Source of the DNA: Antedon mediterranea
Lineage: Eukaryota; Echinodermata; Crinoidea; Comatulida; Antedonidae
Assembly (NCBI RefSeq): GCF_964355755.1
Contig: NC_092674.1
Location: forward strand, 5,275,001-5,339,000
Length of the DNA: 64,000 bases
Reading direction: 5' to 3'
This document shows positions 11,562-37,737 of the stretch, one piece after another. A program made the position numbers and the translations under genes. Under the pieces are notes generated by a model. It was given only the letters and a program-made list of their open reading frames with translations. It did not search any database and was not told where the DNA came from. The first letter of the stretch is position 1; the number at the start of each line of letters is the position of its first letter.

Positions 11562-14500
11562 TTATTGTTTCTTTTGCTTATCTGGACTCATTAAGTAGAT
11601 TTTGCGATGCACGTCACAGCAATTTACGACGGTGGCTGTACGGCAAGTGCGTGCGGCGATATCCTTAATCTCGCGATTGTTCTGAAATCATATTTTATTA
11701 CTGTAATTACTTTTAATGAACTGTACATAGGCCTACAATGTATTTGACTTATATCGAATTGTATTGATGTTTTTACATGGTGTTTTTATTACGAATGTAA
11801 CGGGGAGCTGAGTCTCACATTTTACAATTATTATGTGAAAATAAAGTATATCTATGTCTACATCCCTATTACGTTGTAGAAATATGATCCTCAATATTAA
11901 GTTGTATCACTACCAAGTAGGGATAATGAAAAAAAAAAGATTTATTATAAAAAAACAAAAGAACATTTAAAAGCTAATATAAAGTTGTATCATTACCAAC
12001 AAATAATTCATTATAAAAAAACAAAGTAACATTAAGTCAATATTAAGTAAGGATAATGAATTATCATTATAGTGAAACATGTACGATAATACGCTATCAT
12101 CAGTACTTAACATGTACGATGTGCTATCGACGAACACGAAATTAAACTAATCATTTAACCGTGTTATCATTATGTAATGATGTATACAATCTACATGATA
12201 CTACATGATATTCATCAAGTTTAGTTTTTGCATTTTAATTCGCAGAAATAAAGACGAAATATATAATAAAGAAAAAATCCGTCGTCCCAATAGTGATTTT
12301 TGTCCTCGTCACACCTAATGAATATTCATTAAGATAGCGAATACAACCATGGAGTCATTATATTACCCCGTGCATCGCTTGCCTGCGGAAAGTAAAGTAG
12401 GCGTTCCCGGTAATTAACTATTGACTAATCAGAATCAACTTTCTTCTATCACTGACGGTACGACACGGCAAAATAAAATTGAAAGAAATTCGCAATATCA
12501 CATGATGTTTATAGTTTCCGCCAAATAATTCACAGAGAAGAAGTAAAAATCAGATACAAATCGGTTGTTTCTGTACTGAACTATTGACCAATCAGAAACA
12601 ACTTAATCTATCATTACCCATCACACACACACACACACGGCGAAATAATGAGATTAAATTGTATCTTTAACTATGATCACAATTATAATAATGTTTAGTT
12701 TCCGCCAAATAATTCACAGAGAAGACGTAAGAATCAGATAAAAAACCCACCGCCCCTGTACTGAACTATTGACCAATCAGAAACAACACCATTTTCCATT
12801 ACCGTACCTACACCCATCACACGGCGAAGTGATATGGAAAAGAAAATTGTATGTTTAACCACAAGTGAAATACACCTCGTTTAATGTTCTCATTCTCGTT
12901 CAATGACCTAGCCCAGAGTTATAGAAATGAATACCGTAATAAGTGTGATTACAAATAATTACAGTGAAAAACCTCGTTTAAATATTTTTCAATTACTGTG
13001 TCAGCTATAAAGATCAATCAGTCTGTTTGGAATATGATGTTTGACAGAAATCGTTAAATAAGCTTAGCAGACGACACGAAGAAACTCAAGGAGTACGCGC
13101 AACGCACATAATTTGACCAATCACAATCGACGGATTCATTCAACCGTATTATTGGCCAAATTTTTCTTCAGTCGTAAGTGGCAACTAAACTGTTTTAGGC
13201 CTAATACATAGGATCCAAGCTAACGGCTGTGGTGGTCATAATAAGCGTTATTTTGCTTCAGATAGATCGAGATATCTCGCCAAATTAACTAAGCAGGCCG
13301 TTCTTTCTTTAACCTGCTTAAGCTTCAATCGTACATTTACCGAGCAACTTGGCATACTGGAGTTTAGCTATTGATTTCTTCTCTGTTCAGATTATTTGTG
13401 CAGCTGAAATTGATTCGAAAGCTGTAAAGGTTTTAACGATCTCTTTTTGGACATCGGCGGTGCACGACGTCAATAGGAGTTCCGACAAACTTTCTTGTAA
13501 TTAAGATGGAACGTTCTATGCAGATTTTCAGACATAAAGATTGTGAGACTGGAACATTCCATGCAAATTTCTGAGTGAAATATTCCATGCAAATTGTCAG
13601 AATGGAACGTTCCATACAGATTGGAAGGCTGAGAGTAACTATCGAGAAAAAAAAAAGCCAAACAAAAATAAGATGACGTCTAAGAAGGAATGTACTACAA
13701 ATGCATCTAACATCACTTCTGAAATGTTTAGTTAAAATCCAACAAGATACAACTTACGGATTAATGGCCACGTTGATGAAGTTTCGTAAAGCTTAATTAT
13801 TTAGATGCTTAAGAAGTGACGTATTCCATTAATTAAAAGAACGTTGTAAAACCATTACAATACTTTAGGAGTAATTATAAACACTCTGAGTATATACTAC
13901 TGCATTTAGTCAAAAAGGCTATGAGCTTAGCAATTTTAAAAACATTGCGTCATTGCAAATAAGTTTTTTAGCAGCAGTCAGCGCGAAAATGTGTTTCTTT
14001 AGGCCTACTGTATTCGTATGTCGTTTTAACTAATCTTTTAGAAAAATGAATACTGACAAAGTTCATGCTCTGTATAATACCCAGGACGTTTTCTTTTTCA
14101 CTTCCCCCGTAATAGTAGGAACAATTTTTATTTGTAATTTTAGCAATAATTGATATCGATCTGAATTCTCACAACATAGTTTTGTACTGCAATTGTTGAC
14201 GTGTAAACATTCCGCGCTTCATCTTCCTTTATAACAAAACAAAGAAAGAACAAACTTATCTATCTTCATTCATATACCTAAATCTTCTCAATCTCCAGTT
14301 GTTTAATTCTCAGAACATATTTTTGTACTGCAATGGTTGACGTAAGTATTCAGCCCTTTTTGTTGTTGTTTTTCAGTCTTATTTTATAGATTTGATTTAG
14401 TGTTTCAGAGACTATGCTATTATTTTCCAAAATATTTAATACTAGACGGTTTTCTAAATTCTGGTTATGCTCAAATCTAGCATTTTAAAATGAATACTTT

Positions 14501-15525
14501 TAGTTAGACTGATATTGATCGAACAAATTTCAACCTTTTCACTACTTCGAAAAAAATAATCGACGACGAAAACTTCCGTTTAAAAGAATAATGTTGTCAG
14601 TTCTTTTGTGTGTATGGTGATGGATCACGAAACAAAACAGACGTAAGATAGATCACATTCTTCGCACTGTAACCCTTTCATATACATCATATTGAACAAT
14701 ACAATCGTTTCATGATTCTCCTTAATGTACGTCAATTTATTATGTAATAACCACAAGATATACAATACATTCGTTATCACGTGATTGCTATTCTTATGCA
14801 CTGCATGTTGTAAAGATGCGCGTGTTTCGAGCGCGGCAATTACGCAGCAAAGACGCCAATATGTTTGATGTATGAGGTTGGAATTACATACTCGATAATG
14901 AGTCTGGTCTGAAAGTGTTGGAGCCGTTATTGATTTCTTACGGGTTACGTCACAGATATGAAAATTAGTGACACATTATGGAACGAATGAATTAATTAAT
15001 TCAAGTAATCATGACAAACTAGTATTTTTCATTATAAAGCGTGGTTCCCACTAGAAATGCAAGAACGTAAAAACACAACGTAAATGATATGACAAATCAC
15101 CACCGATGGAGTATTCGAACTATCGCTTGTCATTGGTCAACACGCTTGCGTTGCGTTTGAAACGTAACGCAATCTACGCAACGTAAGAAAATGCCCTTCC
15201 AATCATTTTGTTTGCCCCCGCCTGCGTGAAATCAAACCTACGATGTTTGCAGCACTAATTGTGTCGCCGGTTCCCACTCAGGTGATTACAAAATACATCA
15301 CCTTGGGGGGGGGGGGGGGTCAATACGTTGCTGTGTTGCGTTCTAGTGGGAACCGTACGCTTTAAGTCCTAGTGGGAACCAAGCTTTACGGGCTGTATTG
15401 CGTCTTACGAATAGACCATCCCGCGACCTGTTCAGATACCAATTTGTCACAGAAACTTTCAGCGCAGACGGCGCTATATCTTTTAATTCGATCGTCAAGT
15501 TTTGCAAACTACTTTTTCCGTACAT
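11562..15525 (-). CDS. Candidate two-exon small gene, 78 residues, unknown function
   Basis: On the minus strand an ATG at 15525-15523 opens 39 codons (beginning MYGKSSLQNL, ending SRDGLF) that stop at a good donor, TTC|GTAAGA, at 15409/15408. A second block starts after a good acceptor, ATGATTTCAG, at 11682, and gives 39 more codons (beginning NNREIKDIAA, containing a C-R-T-A-T-V-V-N-C-C stretch, ending KQKKQ) to TAA at 11562-11564. Both borders are phase 0, so the exons join cleanly. The second block avoids stops and uses GC-rich codons, unlike the surrounding DNA. I do not recognise the protein, and extra exons may lie between. It may be only the end of a longer gene, or chance. Confidence 0.3.
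12400..12860. repeat. About 2.5-copy tandem repeat carrying CCAAT-box words
   Basis: The word CTATTGACCAATCAGAAACA (first copy CTATTGACTAATCAGAATCA) occurs at 12418, 12581 and 12766. The word TTTCCGCCAAATAATTCACA occurs at 12515 and 12699, giving a period of about 163-185 bp. A short CA microsatellite (12622-12638) interrupts the second unit. Each unit also has an ACGGCGAA/ACGGCAAA motif. Local tandem duplication is clear; function is unknown. Confidence 0.75.
13500..13625. repeat. Tandem repeat of GGAACGTTCCATGCAAATT units
   Basis: Four diverged units with the core TGGAACGTTCCATGCAGATT, a palindromic GGAACGTTCC plus an ATGCAAAT octamer-like word, are spaced about 30-40 bases apart. They create short spurious minus-strand open frames, which I did not annotate. 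Confidence 0.6.
15037..15363. mobile_element. MITE with AAGCGTGGTTCCCACTAG ends, copy 2
   Basis: It begins AAGCGTGGTTCCCACTAGAA after TA, and ends TTCTAGTGGGAACCGTACGCTT. It contains a 15-base G homopolymer (15305-15319). A second partial end (TCCTAGTGGGAACCAAGCTTTA) follows immediately, as if another copy had inserted next to it or an end had been duplicated. The candidate minus-strand exon 15409-15525 begins just beyond. Confidence 0.7.
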
Positions 15526-16629
15526 TTGATTAAAAGTAACTTGTGATATTCAGACGATCGACGACTTGATGATGACGAATTTTATTCTCTTTTGATGATG
15601 GTGTTTCAATTTCATTTATCATAATATTTCATTTATTCCGCTATACTTTTTTACCAATACGGTACGTTACACACTTGTTGTTTTAAACCGACACACAGAT
15701 CATCAGATGTACTATACTGTATTTTTAGTCTGGGCTCCAGACTGAGTTTTGTCTTAATATTGGTAAAAAGATAAATATTTTTGCACATATGGCATTTCAT
15801 ACATGTATTACTTGATTTTATTTTCAGACAAAAATCAAAACGACGACGTGTGGAATGACATAAAAAAGACAATAAATACAGACTTGGAGCAAGTCTACTC
15901 AGTCGAGACGCAGAGTTGCGTGACCTCGAAATTATCACAATCTCGAAATTTGAATCGCCGCCATTGCTACCGGCGATCGAGAGAAAAAAGTTCTGAATTT
16001 CCGTGTAAAATTATGAGATTTTATTAACGATTTACAGGGTATTTTGTATTTATAAATAATATTTAAGGGATTTTACCTGTATAGAATTCAAAAATTCGAT
16101 CATATTTAGCCTAGCCAAGTGAAAGTTTGTGGCGACCTTAGCGTAGGCTACCGGCGACTGGCGTAGTGATGAGTAACTTTAGTCGAAAAAAATTTAATAA
16201 CTCACTGAAAATCGTATGAACAGTCACGGATTTTAGGTATATGACGTAAATATATATTCCAAACATTTCTACCAAAGGAAATCGTTAAACTCTCTTGAAG
16301 AAAAAAACGGCTGGATTCGTTTGAGTGAAGCGAATGAATTCTGAAATAGCAGCCATTTTCCGACGAGAGAAATGACGTAATGGCAATAGCCTTACAGCAC
16401 CAGACGGCTTAAAATGACGTCATGGCATTAGTCGTAGGGGAACCAGACTGCTTTTAATAAAAACTGTCAAGGTCCGACTGCATTACAGTATTTATGTGAT
16501 TTAATTTTAAATTCCATTTATTATTGTTATTAATTAATAAATATTAATTTACAATGCACAATCCATCACTGCAATCATCACACCACAAATTCTTCAAAAA
16601 CTACATAATAAAAATAAAACACAAAGAAG

Positions 16630-18243
16630 AATTTTTTAAATTTATACTTTATTTTATTTCAACTCATAACTGTTGTATGATAAAAAATTATCATTAACAA
16701 ACTATCCTAAAATATACAAAAATGATTCTGGTAGAGTTATAAAACATTAAAAGTGTAATTTTAACTGAATGAATCTCTTTGGTATATTTTGGAGAACTGA
16801 GAAACATGTAACCTAATACAATTATGCAGCACAAATTTAAACATAAATACGATAACATTTAAAAAGACTAGATAGAAGTTAAATGCTGATAAAATAAATA
16901 AATATATATACTGTAATTATTATGCACTATACAATATTTACACTACCATGATGAAAGCTATACGGCAATATAACTGGAACAAATACTGGTTTATAAACTT
17001 ATTTATATTAGTTTGGATTAAGTAATTTCCAATAAAATGGAAATTGAATATAAAAACAAAACAGAAACCAGCCACCTGCTGAAATTTCTTAAATTTTTGT
17101 TTTTAAATAGCACCTATATTATTATTATTGAAATTAATCCTAGACAATGCAGAATGTAACGAGATGTTTTTATTTTTTTATACTGCATGTAAAAATACTA
17201 TTTTTATACTATTCTAAGACAAACAAATCTAATTATTATAATATTATTAAATAAAATCATATATATCATATAGTTCTATAACTTATTTACATAGCACACA
17301 TATTAAACTTGATATAAATTGGCGTAGTAAATGCACATGAAAGTTGGTTCACAACAGTAAGCAGACATTCTGGCTTGATACGGTATGCTGACTAATTGAG
17401 GTGATCAAACGCTGGCATCCAAACACCTGCAAAATAAAATAAAAAGAAAATATTACAGTATCATTGTATACTTCCTTTATAGGTTTATTTTAGTACATCT
17501 GGTGAGCTTGGTACCATCGATTTCTGGACGAGTGTTGAACACTCCAGCTGGCCTAGCATCAGCATAATAGCCTGGGCAGGAGCCGGCTGACTGGCTCTTC
17601 TCTGACTAGCTGCTAGGCCTAGATAGTATGCTCTACAGCTGGGACTAGGCCTAGGCCTAGGTGCATATAATAAAAAAAATTACAAATTTAGTTCCAATAG
17701 CATAGGGTAATTACTAATAGTTCAATCCGTACGAAATAACTATATAGGAAACTTCTAAACAGATCGGCCTAGCTAGCCCTAGTGGACAGTTGATCCGCCC
17801 TACTACTAGTTACAGTAGGCCGGCCCTATTTCTATATACAGACCGAAATCTCAATGTATTTTATTCAGTTTATAATTATAAATTTCCCCAAAATATAACT
17901 TCAAATAACATTATAATTGCGTGATAATCAATAAATAGTCGATCAAAACCTAATATGTCAAACCAAAGCCCCGTGATTGGTAAAGATTGATCTGTTAAAG
18001 CACAGGCGCTATCTACGATATAGCTAAGGAATACATACAAAGATGGCGGCGGCCCGAAAAAAGTGACTGCTCAACTTGCACTAAATTTTAATAGTTCTCA
18101 TGAATGAACAGAGCCAAATCTTTCTCAGAATATGTATTATATGTGTATTGAACACATACTAGAATGTTATTAATTTTGGCTTTTGAAGAAAAAATCGGCT
18201 GGTTTGTTTCAAACCAAAACAAACCAGAATCAAAACTTACCTC
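16630..18243 (-). other. Possible minus-strand transcript (5' exon donor plus 3' exon), coding status unclear
   Basis: A textbook donor on the minus strand, CACGTGAG|GTAAGTTTTG, lies at 18242. A strong acceptor with a long pyrimidine tract, TTTTATTTTATTTTGCAG, lies at about 17429. Downstream on the same strand AATAAA-type signals occur near 16645-16655. Joined in one phase the last exon would add only V-W-M-P-A-F-D-H-L-N before a stop, and no clear coding sequence precedes it. It may be a non-coding RNA or a gene with a tiny coding part. Confidence 0.25.
18040..18050 (+). promoter_or_regulatory. YY1-like AAGATGGCGGC element
   Basis: AAGATGGCGGC is the usual YY1 core found near transcription starts of housekeeping genes. 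It lies in a small GC-richer island and could serve the plus or minus candidate transcripts nearby. Confidence 0.4.
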
Positions 18244-18275
18244 ACGTGAGCCCTCGACAGCTACGATTTCGAAAA

Positions 18276-18345
18276 ATGGACGCCGATTTAAATGTCAGTC
18301 ATTTTATACGAAAAAAAGTCGGCGGGAAGATTCTTTCTATATTTG
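18276..18345 (+). other. Candidate first coding exon with strong donor
   Basis: After AAAA, an ATG opens 23 codons (beginning MDADLNVSHF, then IRKKVGGKILSIF) and runs into TTTG|GTAAGC at 18345/18346, leaving phase 1. That phase fits the acceptor at 19651 and the reading frame that follows it. It could be an alternative first exon for the small membrane-protein candidate at 19091-19733. No product is recognised. Confidence 0.25.
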
Positions 18346-18486
18346 GTAAGCCTTTACCATATTTGGCAAGTGAATTAGGTTCCTGATTGGTGAAATTTTA
18401 CTGGATTTCTGAAGGCTCTTCCATGCAAAAATTCATCGCGGTTCGTCGCTAAGTGTAAACAATTTCTACTTCCTGGTATAAAAATG

Positions 18487-18625
18487 GCGCATGCGCAGGG
18501 GAAAATTAGCGATTTAACGGTCATTTGAGCACTCTGCGTCTCGACTGTACTGTGTGAAGATTATTTGTGTCTAGCGCCATCTATTTTTTGTGGAAGGAAA
18601 TGAAATGATTCTTATTTACTTCCGG
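18487..18625. promoter_or_regulatory. Promoter-like cluster: NRF1-type palindrome and ETS-type sites
   Basis: GCGCATGCGC at 18487-18496 is the NRF1 core. CTTCCTG occurs near 18469 and ACTTCCGG at 18618-18625; both fit ETS/GABP sites. Together with the YY1-like word at 18040 and the divergent splice donors on both strands, this looks like a TATA-less, possibly bidirectional promoter. It could also be the distant promoter of PAK, whose first coding exon has an acceptor in front of it and therefore needs an upstream non-coding exon. Confidence 0.4.
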
Positions 18626-19090
18626 GACTTATGTACAAAGTTGTCTAACAATATATCACATCCACCTAAGTACGCCAGTGACGTCATTTTCCATATAAGG
18701 TTTGTAACAAAACGGGAACGAAAAGTATACTAGGCCTATATGAAAACAAAACATTTAATTGAAGACATCACAAATTTGTAACGTATTAAATTATCTGTAT
18801 TACATATTCATTTGTTAGAAAGTATTTGATATTGGGTATATAGATAAAAAAAAAGGAAAGGGGAGTATAATTATTGAAAATAAATGTGAACATTTACAAA
18901 TATTGTAGGCCCCCTCGTATACTGATTTAATTGTAGCCTAGTCAAATTGTATGGATGGCAAGAGAAAAATAAAGAACGAATAAGGGGAAAAGAAAGGGAT
19001 CAAAGAAAAAGCTATCAATGAATAAATAACAGGTTAGTAGAATTCGTAAATAAATAAATTCAGCCGAAATTCGCAAACGAAGTACCAAAC

Positions 19091-19733
19091 ATGTGCACAC
19101 ACCAACCCTCTCTCTCTGGGTCATCTTCACTTTATACTGGATATGAAATAACAAAAGACCACCAGAGCGTGAAACCCTTTGGTTCAGCAGGCAAGAGGCT
19201 GACTTTAATATTTGTCGCTGTTTGTACTACAAGTACCCTGATTGTTCCGTTTCTAGGTATGTTATATTTTATTTGGAGTTATTCACTATATATATACATG
19301 TTGATAGGGTTTAATTATACTTTCAATATAGCTTAATATGACAAAATATGTCTGGAAAATCCACAAGATCTTCCCAGGCTTTGACTATGTGAATTCATGC
19401 CAGCGGATCCGCTGTGTTGTTTGGTGGTGGTGTGTTCACGAAGCCTGATGAAAATCCTTTTTCTGAGCCTACTTCCTGCTTAGGTGAAGGAAGCGATCAT
19501 TAGCTGTGCCTCAAATACGGTGTTTTTAGAATAGTATTATACACATGGGAAATAACCTATAACCGATTATGATTCTGTTTCCTTACAGAATAAGTTTATA
19601 TCAATTTTAATCCTATTTTGTCTGTATAATAATAAATATTCTATTTTTAGCCACCATACCAAACAAAATGATCGTTCAAGGCTTCAACAAAATGAGTCAT
19701 GCAGTTGTTTTTGGCCACATGTATAAACATTAA
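19091..19733 (+). CDS. Candidate two-exon gene for an 82-residue single-pass membrane protein
   Basis: Exon 1, 19091-19256, opens at ATG and gives 55 codons: a polar N-terminus (MCTHQPSLSG..., with GYEITKDHQ), a basic GKR, then a hydrophobic helix (LTLIFVAVCTTSTLIVPFL). It ends in CTAG|GTATGT, phase 1. Exon 2, 19651-19733, follows TTCTATTTTTAG. It restores the frame with an alanine codon and gives TIPNKMIVQGFNKMSHAVVF and GHMYKH before TAA. An AATAAA signal lies near 19889. The size, single helix and basic C-terminal side resemble small mitochondrial or ER membrane proteins, but I recognise no family. It may be an intact small gene; chance pairing is possible. Confidence 0.35.
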
Positions 19734-21875
19734 ATTTACCAACACCACAACACTTCAATCTTGTTGCTAATTTAAGATTTACCAACTTAGCTCATACTAT
19801 ATATACAGACTGATGCCGTACTACAACATTACGATACAATGTTTTTGCTAACTGAAGATTTCAAATAATGTATTAGAAATTTTTTTAGAATAAAATTTCT
19901 GAAGAAAAAAAACTTCTAGACAATGTAATGTTTGATTCAGAGAAGATGATGACGATGATTAGTTTAATATTATCTGTATCCGTAACGTACAAACACCATC
20001 TCTGGTTATCGCGTTAGGGTCATGTGCAAAAATATTAATTTATAGCAAAGTATACTTTTGAGAAATTACTTTCGATTTTCGATGTCAATAGTGTTCAGTT
20101 GGTCTTTAAAAGTGGCAATATTTAGTGTAGTTCTAATGTTCCGGTCTAACTGGTTCCATTCAGGAATTGTCTTTTGACAGACGATGCTCAAATATGGCAT
20201 TAACAATTAATGAACAAATATCCAATATTAGTGTAAATCACATGTGTGATTTAAATATAAACCTGGTCTAAAGCACTTTTAAATTTACTGTTTGTTTGTA
20301 ATATATTGTATACTGTATGTTTTTGTATTCCATAATATAATATATAAACATCAAAAACAATTTAAAAAAAAACCAATGGGTTGGCCATGGCAACCAAATG
20401 GTTGAATTGGGTACTCACTTATAATAAAATGATTGCCAGGTGACTCGCACCCAAGTGCGCCATTCACAATAGTTTATAATAATAATAATAATAATAATAA
20501 ATACTTTATTTTAACACGGAAAAGCTTGTGTCACCATAAAGGTGTTCTTCTACAAGGCCGTGATCAACTAACAGTTTATCATGTGTGTGATCATAATAAT
20601 AATATAATATCTCTATGGTGTGATGCAACACAATTTCACTGATAATTAAAGATTGACAGAAGTGAGACTATAAACCACTGATTTTAATATTTTTACCTTT
20701 ATTAAATTATATATTAATTGCTATTTTTATTAGGCAGGAAATGCCACCATAAAATTCTAAAGTTTTATTTCGGTGAAGCTAAAAAATAATTACAATCATT
20801 TCCATTACAATACAATAATATATACAATACAATATTCTATTGACATTTATTCCAAAGCTCTTCCTTTAATGATTGTGTGATTTTTAGAATTCACTAGACC
20901 ATTGAATAATACATGAATTGAATTGAAAGCAAGAAGAAATGGCAGAGTATCCTGCAACAGGAACAAAGTAAATTAAAAATAGGATATCATTATTTTGAAA
21001 CTAACGGATCTAGGAGCCTCCTATTGTACTGTAGTAATTACTGTAGATCATAAATATTAGCATAAAGATCTGGAATTTTGAGAGGATACTTAAAGTTGTA
21101 TGAGTACTATATCTTTATGCAAGCAAGTTTCATTTTCCTGAGAATTTATACAACCTGATGAAATATATCAATTTATGTTTAGTTAGCCTCATTCACATAC
21201 GATATCATGTCTTGTATGAAAAAACTACACTTGGCTCAAAATCTATCTTTTGTGCCTGATCTTCTAAAAAGAAAACACCTATTTTTAATTAACAGTAGTT
21301 TTCTAATTTCATTATTATATTATTTATACTGTATTTTTTTATTTTTTTTAAACTAATTTTAAAAATTGACAACTTATTTACTTAGTAATATTCATTTTTC
21401 AAATTAGTTAAATTGTATGCTTTAGTAAGTCAAACTTAAATCCCTTATCTAGCAGATCTGCCCTTGCATTTAGCAAATGAGTCACTCAGTATGTCATAGA
21501 GTTGGTTGTCTGCCAGAAACGTATAACGTAGCTAAAATATTAAATTATTTACATTCCCAAAGACGACTGCAACGCAATCATACTGGATAACGTTATTGCG
21601 ATTATAAATTTGGATTTACGGTAATCATGCAAAGTAACTTTTCAACGCTTTATAGGTAGGACTGCATGTTTTGATCCCATATCACAACATTTTGTAAAAG
21701 TCATTCAGATGTGCGTTTACAAATTACGTTTGGCAGGAGAGGTTAGAGTTGCAGACTGTACGCGGCAAGTTAGGAAATGGGGTAAAGGTTGTAGACCTAA
21801 AAGTCATCGGACAGGATTATTCAACTTTGTGCCAGGCCCATTATGCTCACAACTAGTTGACTGAGTTTTGACAAA

Positions 21876-21996
21876 AGGAGCTGTCTACACAAAAAATGTG
21901 ATGTTCCCATATGGACGTGATGATGTCATAGCACTATATTTGGGCATATCACACTTTTTTGTCAAACTATGTAGTTTGATTGTGTAGACAGAGCTT
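21876..21996 (+). mobile_element. TA-flanked palindromic MITE, copy 3
   Basis: GGAGCTGTCTACAC lies on the left and GATTGTGTAGACAGAGCTT on the right. The interior is the usual ATGGACGTGATGATGTCATAGC. Confidence 0.75.
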
Positions 21997-22164
21997 AATA
22001 GTAGAATCTCTCCTTAGAGGCAACCCTATTCAGGAGACACCCTATTAAGTGGAATACATTCCACTGAAACAACAGGCTTTAACCCTACAGTACAGCCAAC
22101 CCCTATTCAGTGGCAATCCCTATTAAGGGGATACATACTTTGTATGTCTTGAAGGTATCCTCTT

Positions 22165-22357
22165 AAGGCCAATTTACACAGACGATCGGTAACGGTAAGC
22201 AGAAAACAGCATAGCTTTTCCCACAGAATATGTATCTACTGTATTCTGATCAGACATCGCTCGTCTGCTCCGCGGTTGTGTACTGTAAATGGACATAAGA
22301 AATAACATAAATTCTATATTTTAATCAGTTACCGCTTGTCTAGTGTAAATTGGCCTT
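22165..22357. mobile_element. MITE with AAGGCCAATTTACACA ends, copy 1
   Basis: The left end is AAGGCCAATTTACACAGACG and the right end is its mirror, CTAGTGTAAATTGGCCTT. The interior has GGTAACGGTAAGCAGAAAAC and an internal inverted GCTCGTCTGCTCCGC. Relatives are at 29288-29455, 48759-48930 and 50352-50531. Confidence 0.75.
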
Positions 22358-22703
22358 TAATTGGGTGTCTACTATAGATTACAAAATAGAGAATAATTCT
22401 GAACCTATTCTGTACTGTGTGCCATCCAGTTTGCAGACAAGTGGTTATATACAGTAGTGCTGTACTGTATTGTACTGTACAACAGTATCAAATGAGTCAA
22501 AGCATAAGTTACTCATAAATTGTATTTTTAAAATATACCAGTTGGATTACTGTATGTATTTGTATTATGGCTTGATGTGAATATTATAAGCAAAGTGTTT
22601 TATTTTCATTTCATGATAAAAATAATAAAGCAATTAAGTATAATATTTATGTAGCATTAAGCAGAAATAAACCAAACTAATCCACACTGCTTATTAGTAC
22701 TGT

Positions 22704-22840
22704 ACCATTTATGGTGTTAAAGTCACCAAAGTTTTCTCGGATAAGGACTTAAAACTGGAGGTCCAGTGTACACATCTAGCTCGTGTGCACTTTAAAGAAC
22801 CTAGTACATCTTTCGGAAGAGTAGGGGGTTACCCCTACAT
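22704..22840 (+). mobile_element. tRNA-derived SINE, middle fragment
   Basis: It matches the body of the SINE at 3041: TTCTCGGATAAGGACTTAAA, GTGCACTTTAAAGAACCTAG and AGTAGGGGGTTACCCC. The tRNA-like head and the 3' end are missing. Confidence 0.7.
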
Positions 22841-23043
22841 ATGTACTGGTTCATTCAGCCCCTGTCGTTGTGGACAGACGAACTGGCGCCGTTTGTTGGC
22901 AGACGATCGGGTGCCGTTTGGTGTCAGTACTCGACAAAAAGGGACTCTTACAGATTAGGTCACAGGTTATTCGTTTACGTTATTCTTTCTTTTTCAGAAC
23001 CGTGGTACTTGAGGTTTCCTCCATGTTCAACGGTGGCGGTAGA

Positions 23044-37737
<14,694 letters not shown>

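Larger units (their letters stand above)
19734..22997. other. Intergenic / likely PAK 5' intron sequence
   Basis: No exon is supported. Contents: an AAT microsatellite at about 20478-20503 followed by 'TACTTTATTTTAACACGGAAAAGC', a common retroelement 3' tail; two MITEs (21876-21996, 22165-22357); and a 5'-truncated SINE (22704-22840). A PAK 5' non-coding exon probably lies upstream, because the first coding exon has a good acceptor (TTCTTTTTCAG at 22997). Confidence 0.45.

Noticed and set aside
13433-13661. Two overlapping minus-strand open frames with repeated F-H-S words
   Set aside because: They are produced by the GGAACGTTCC tandem repeat; no splice or start support.
15803-16027. Plus-strand open frame after a TTTTATTTTCAG acceptor-like site
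   Set aside because: The residues look unlike a conserved protein and no partner exon was found. The 17-bp inverted repeat falls inside it, so it is more likely repeat sequence.
16290-16365. Minus-strand 23-codon frame with a good start context
   Set aside because: Too short, no donor and no recognisable protein.
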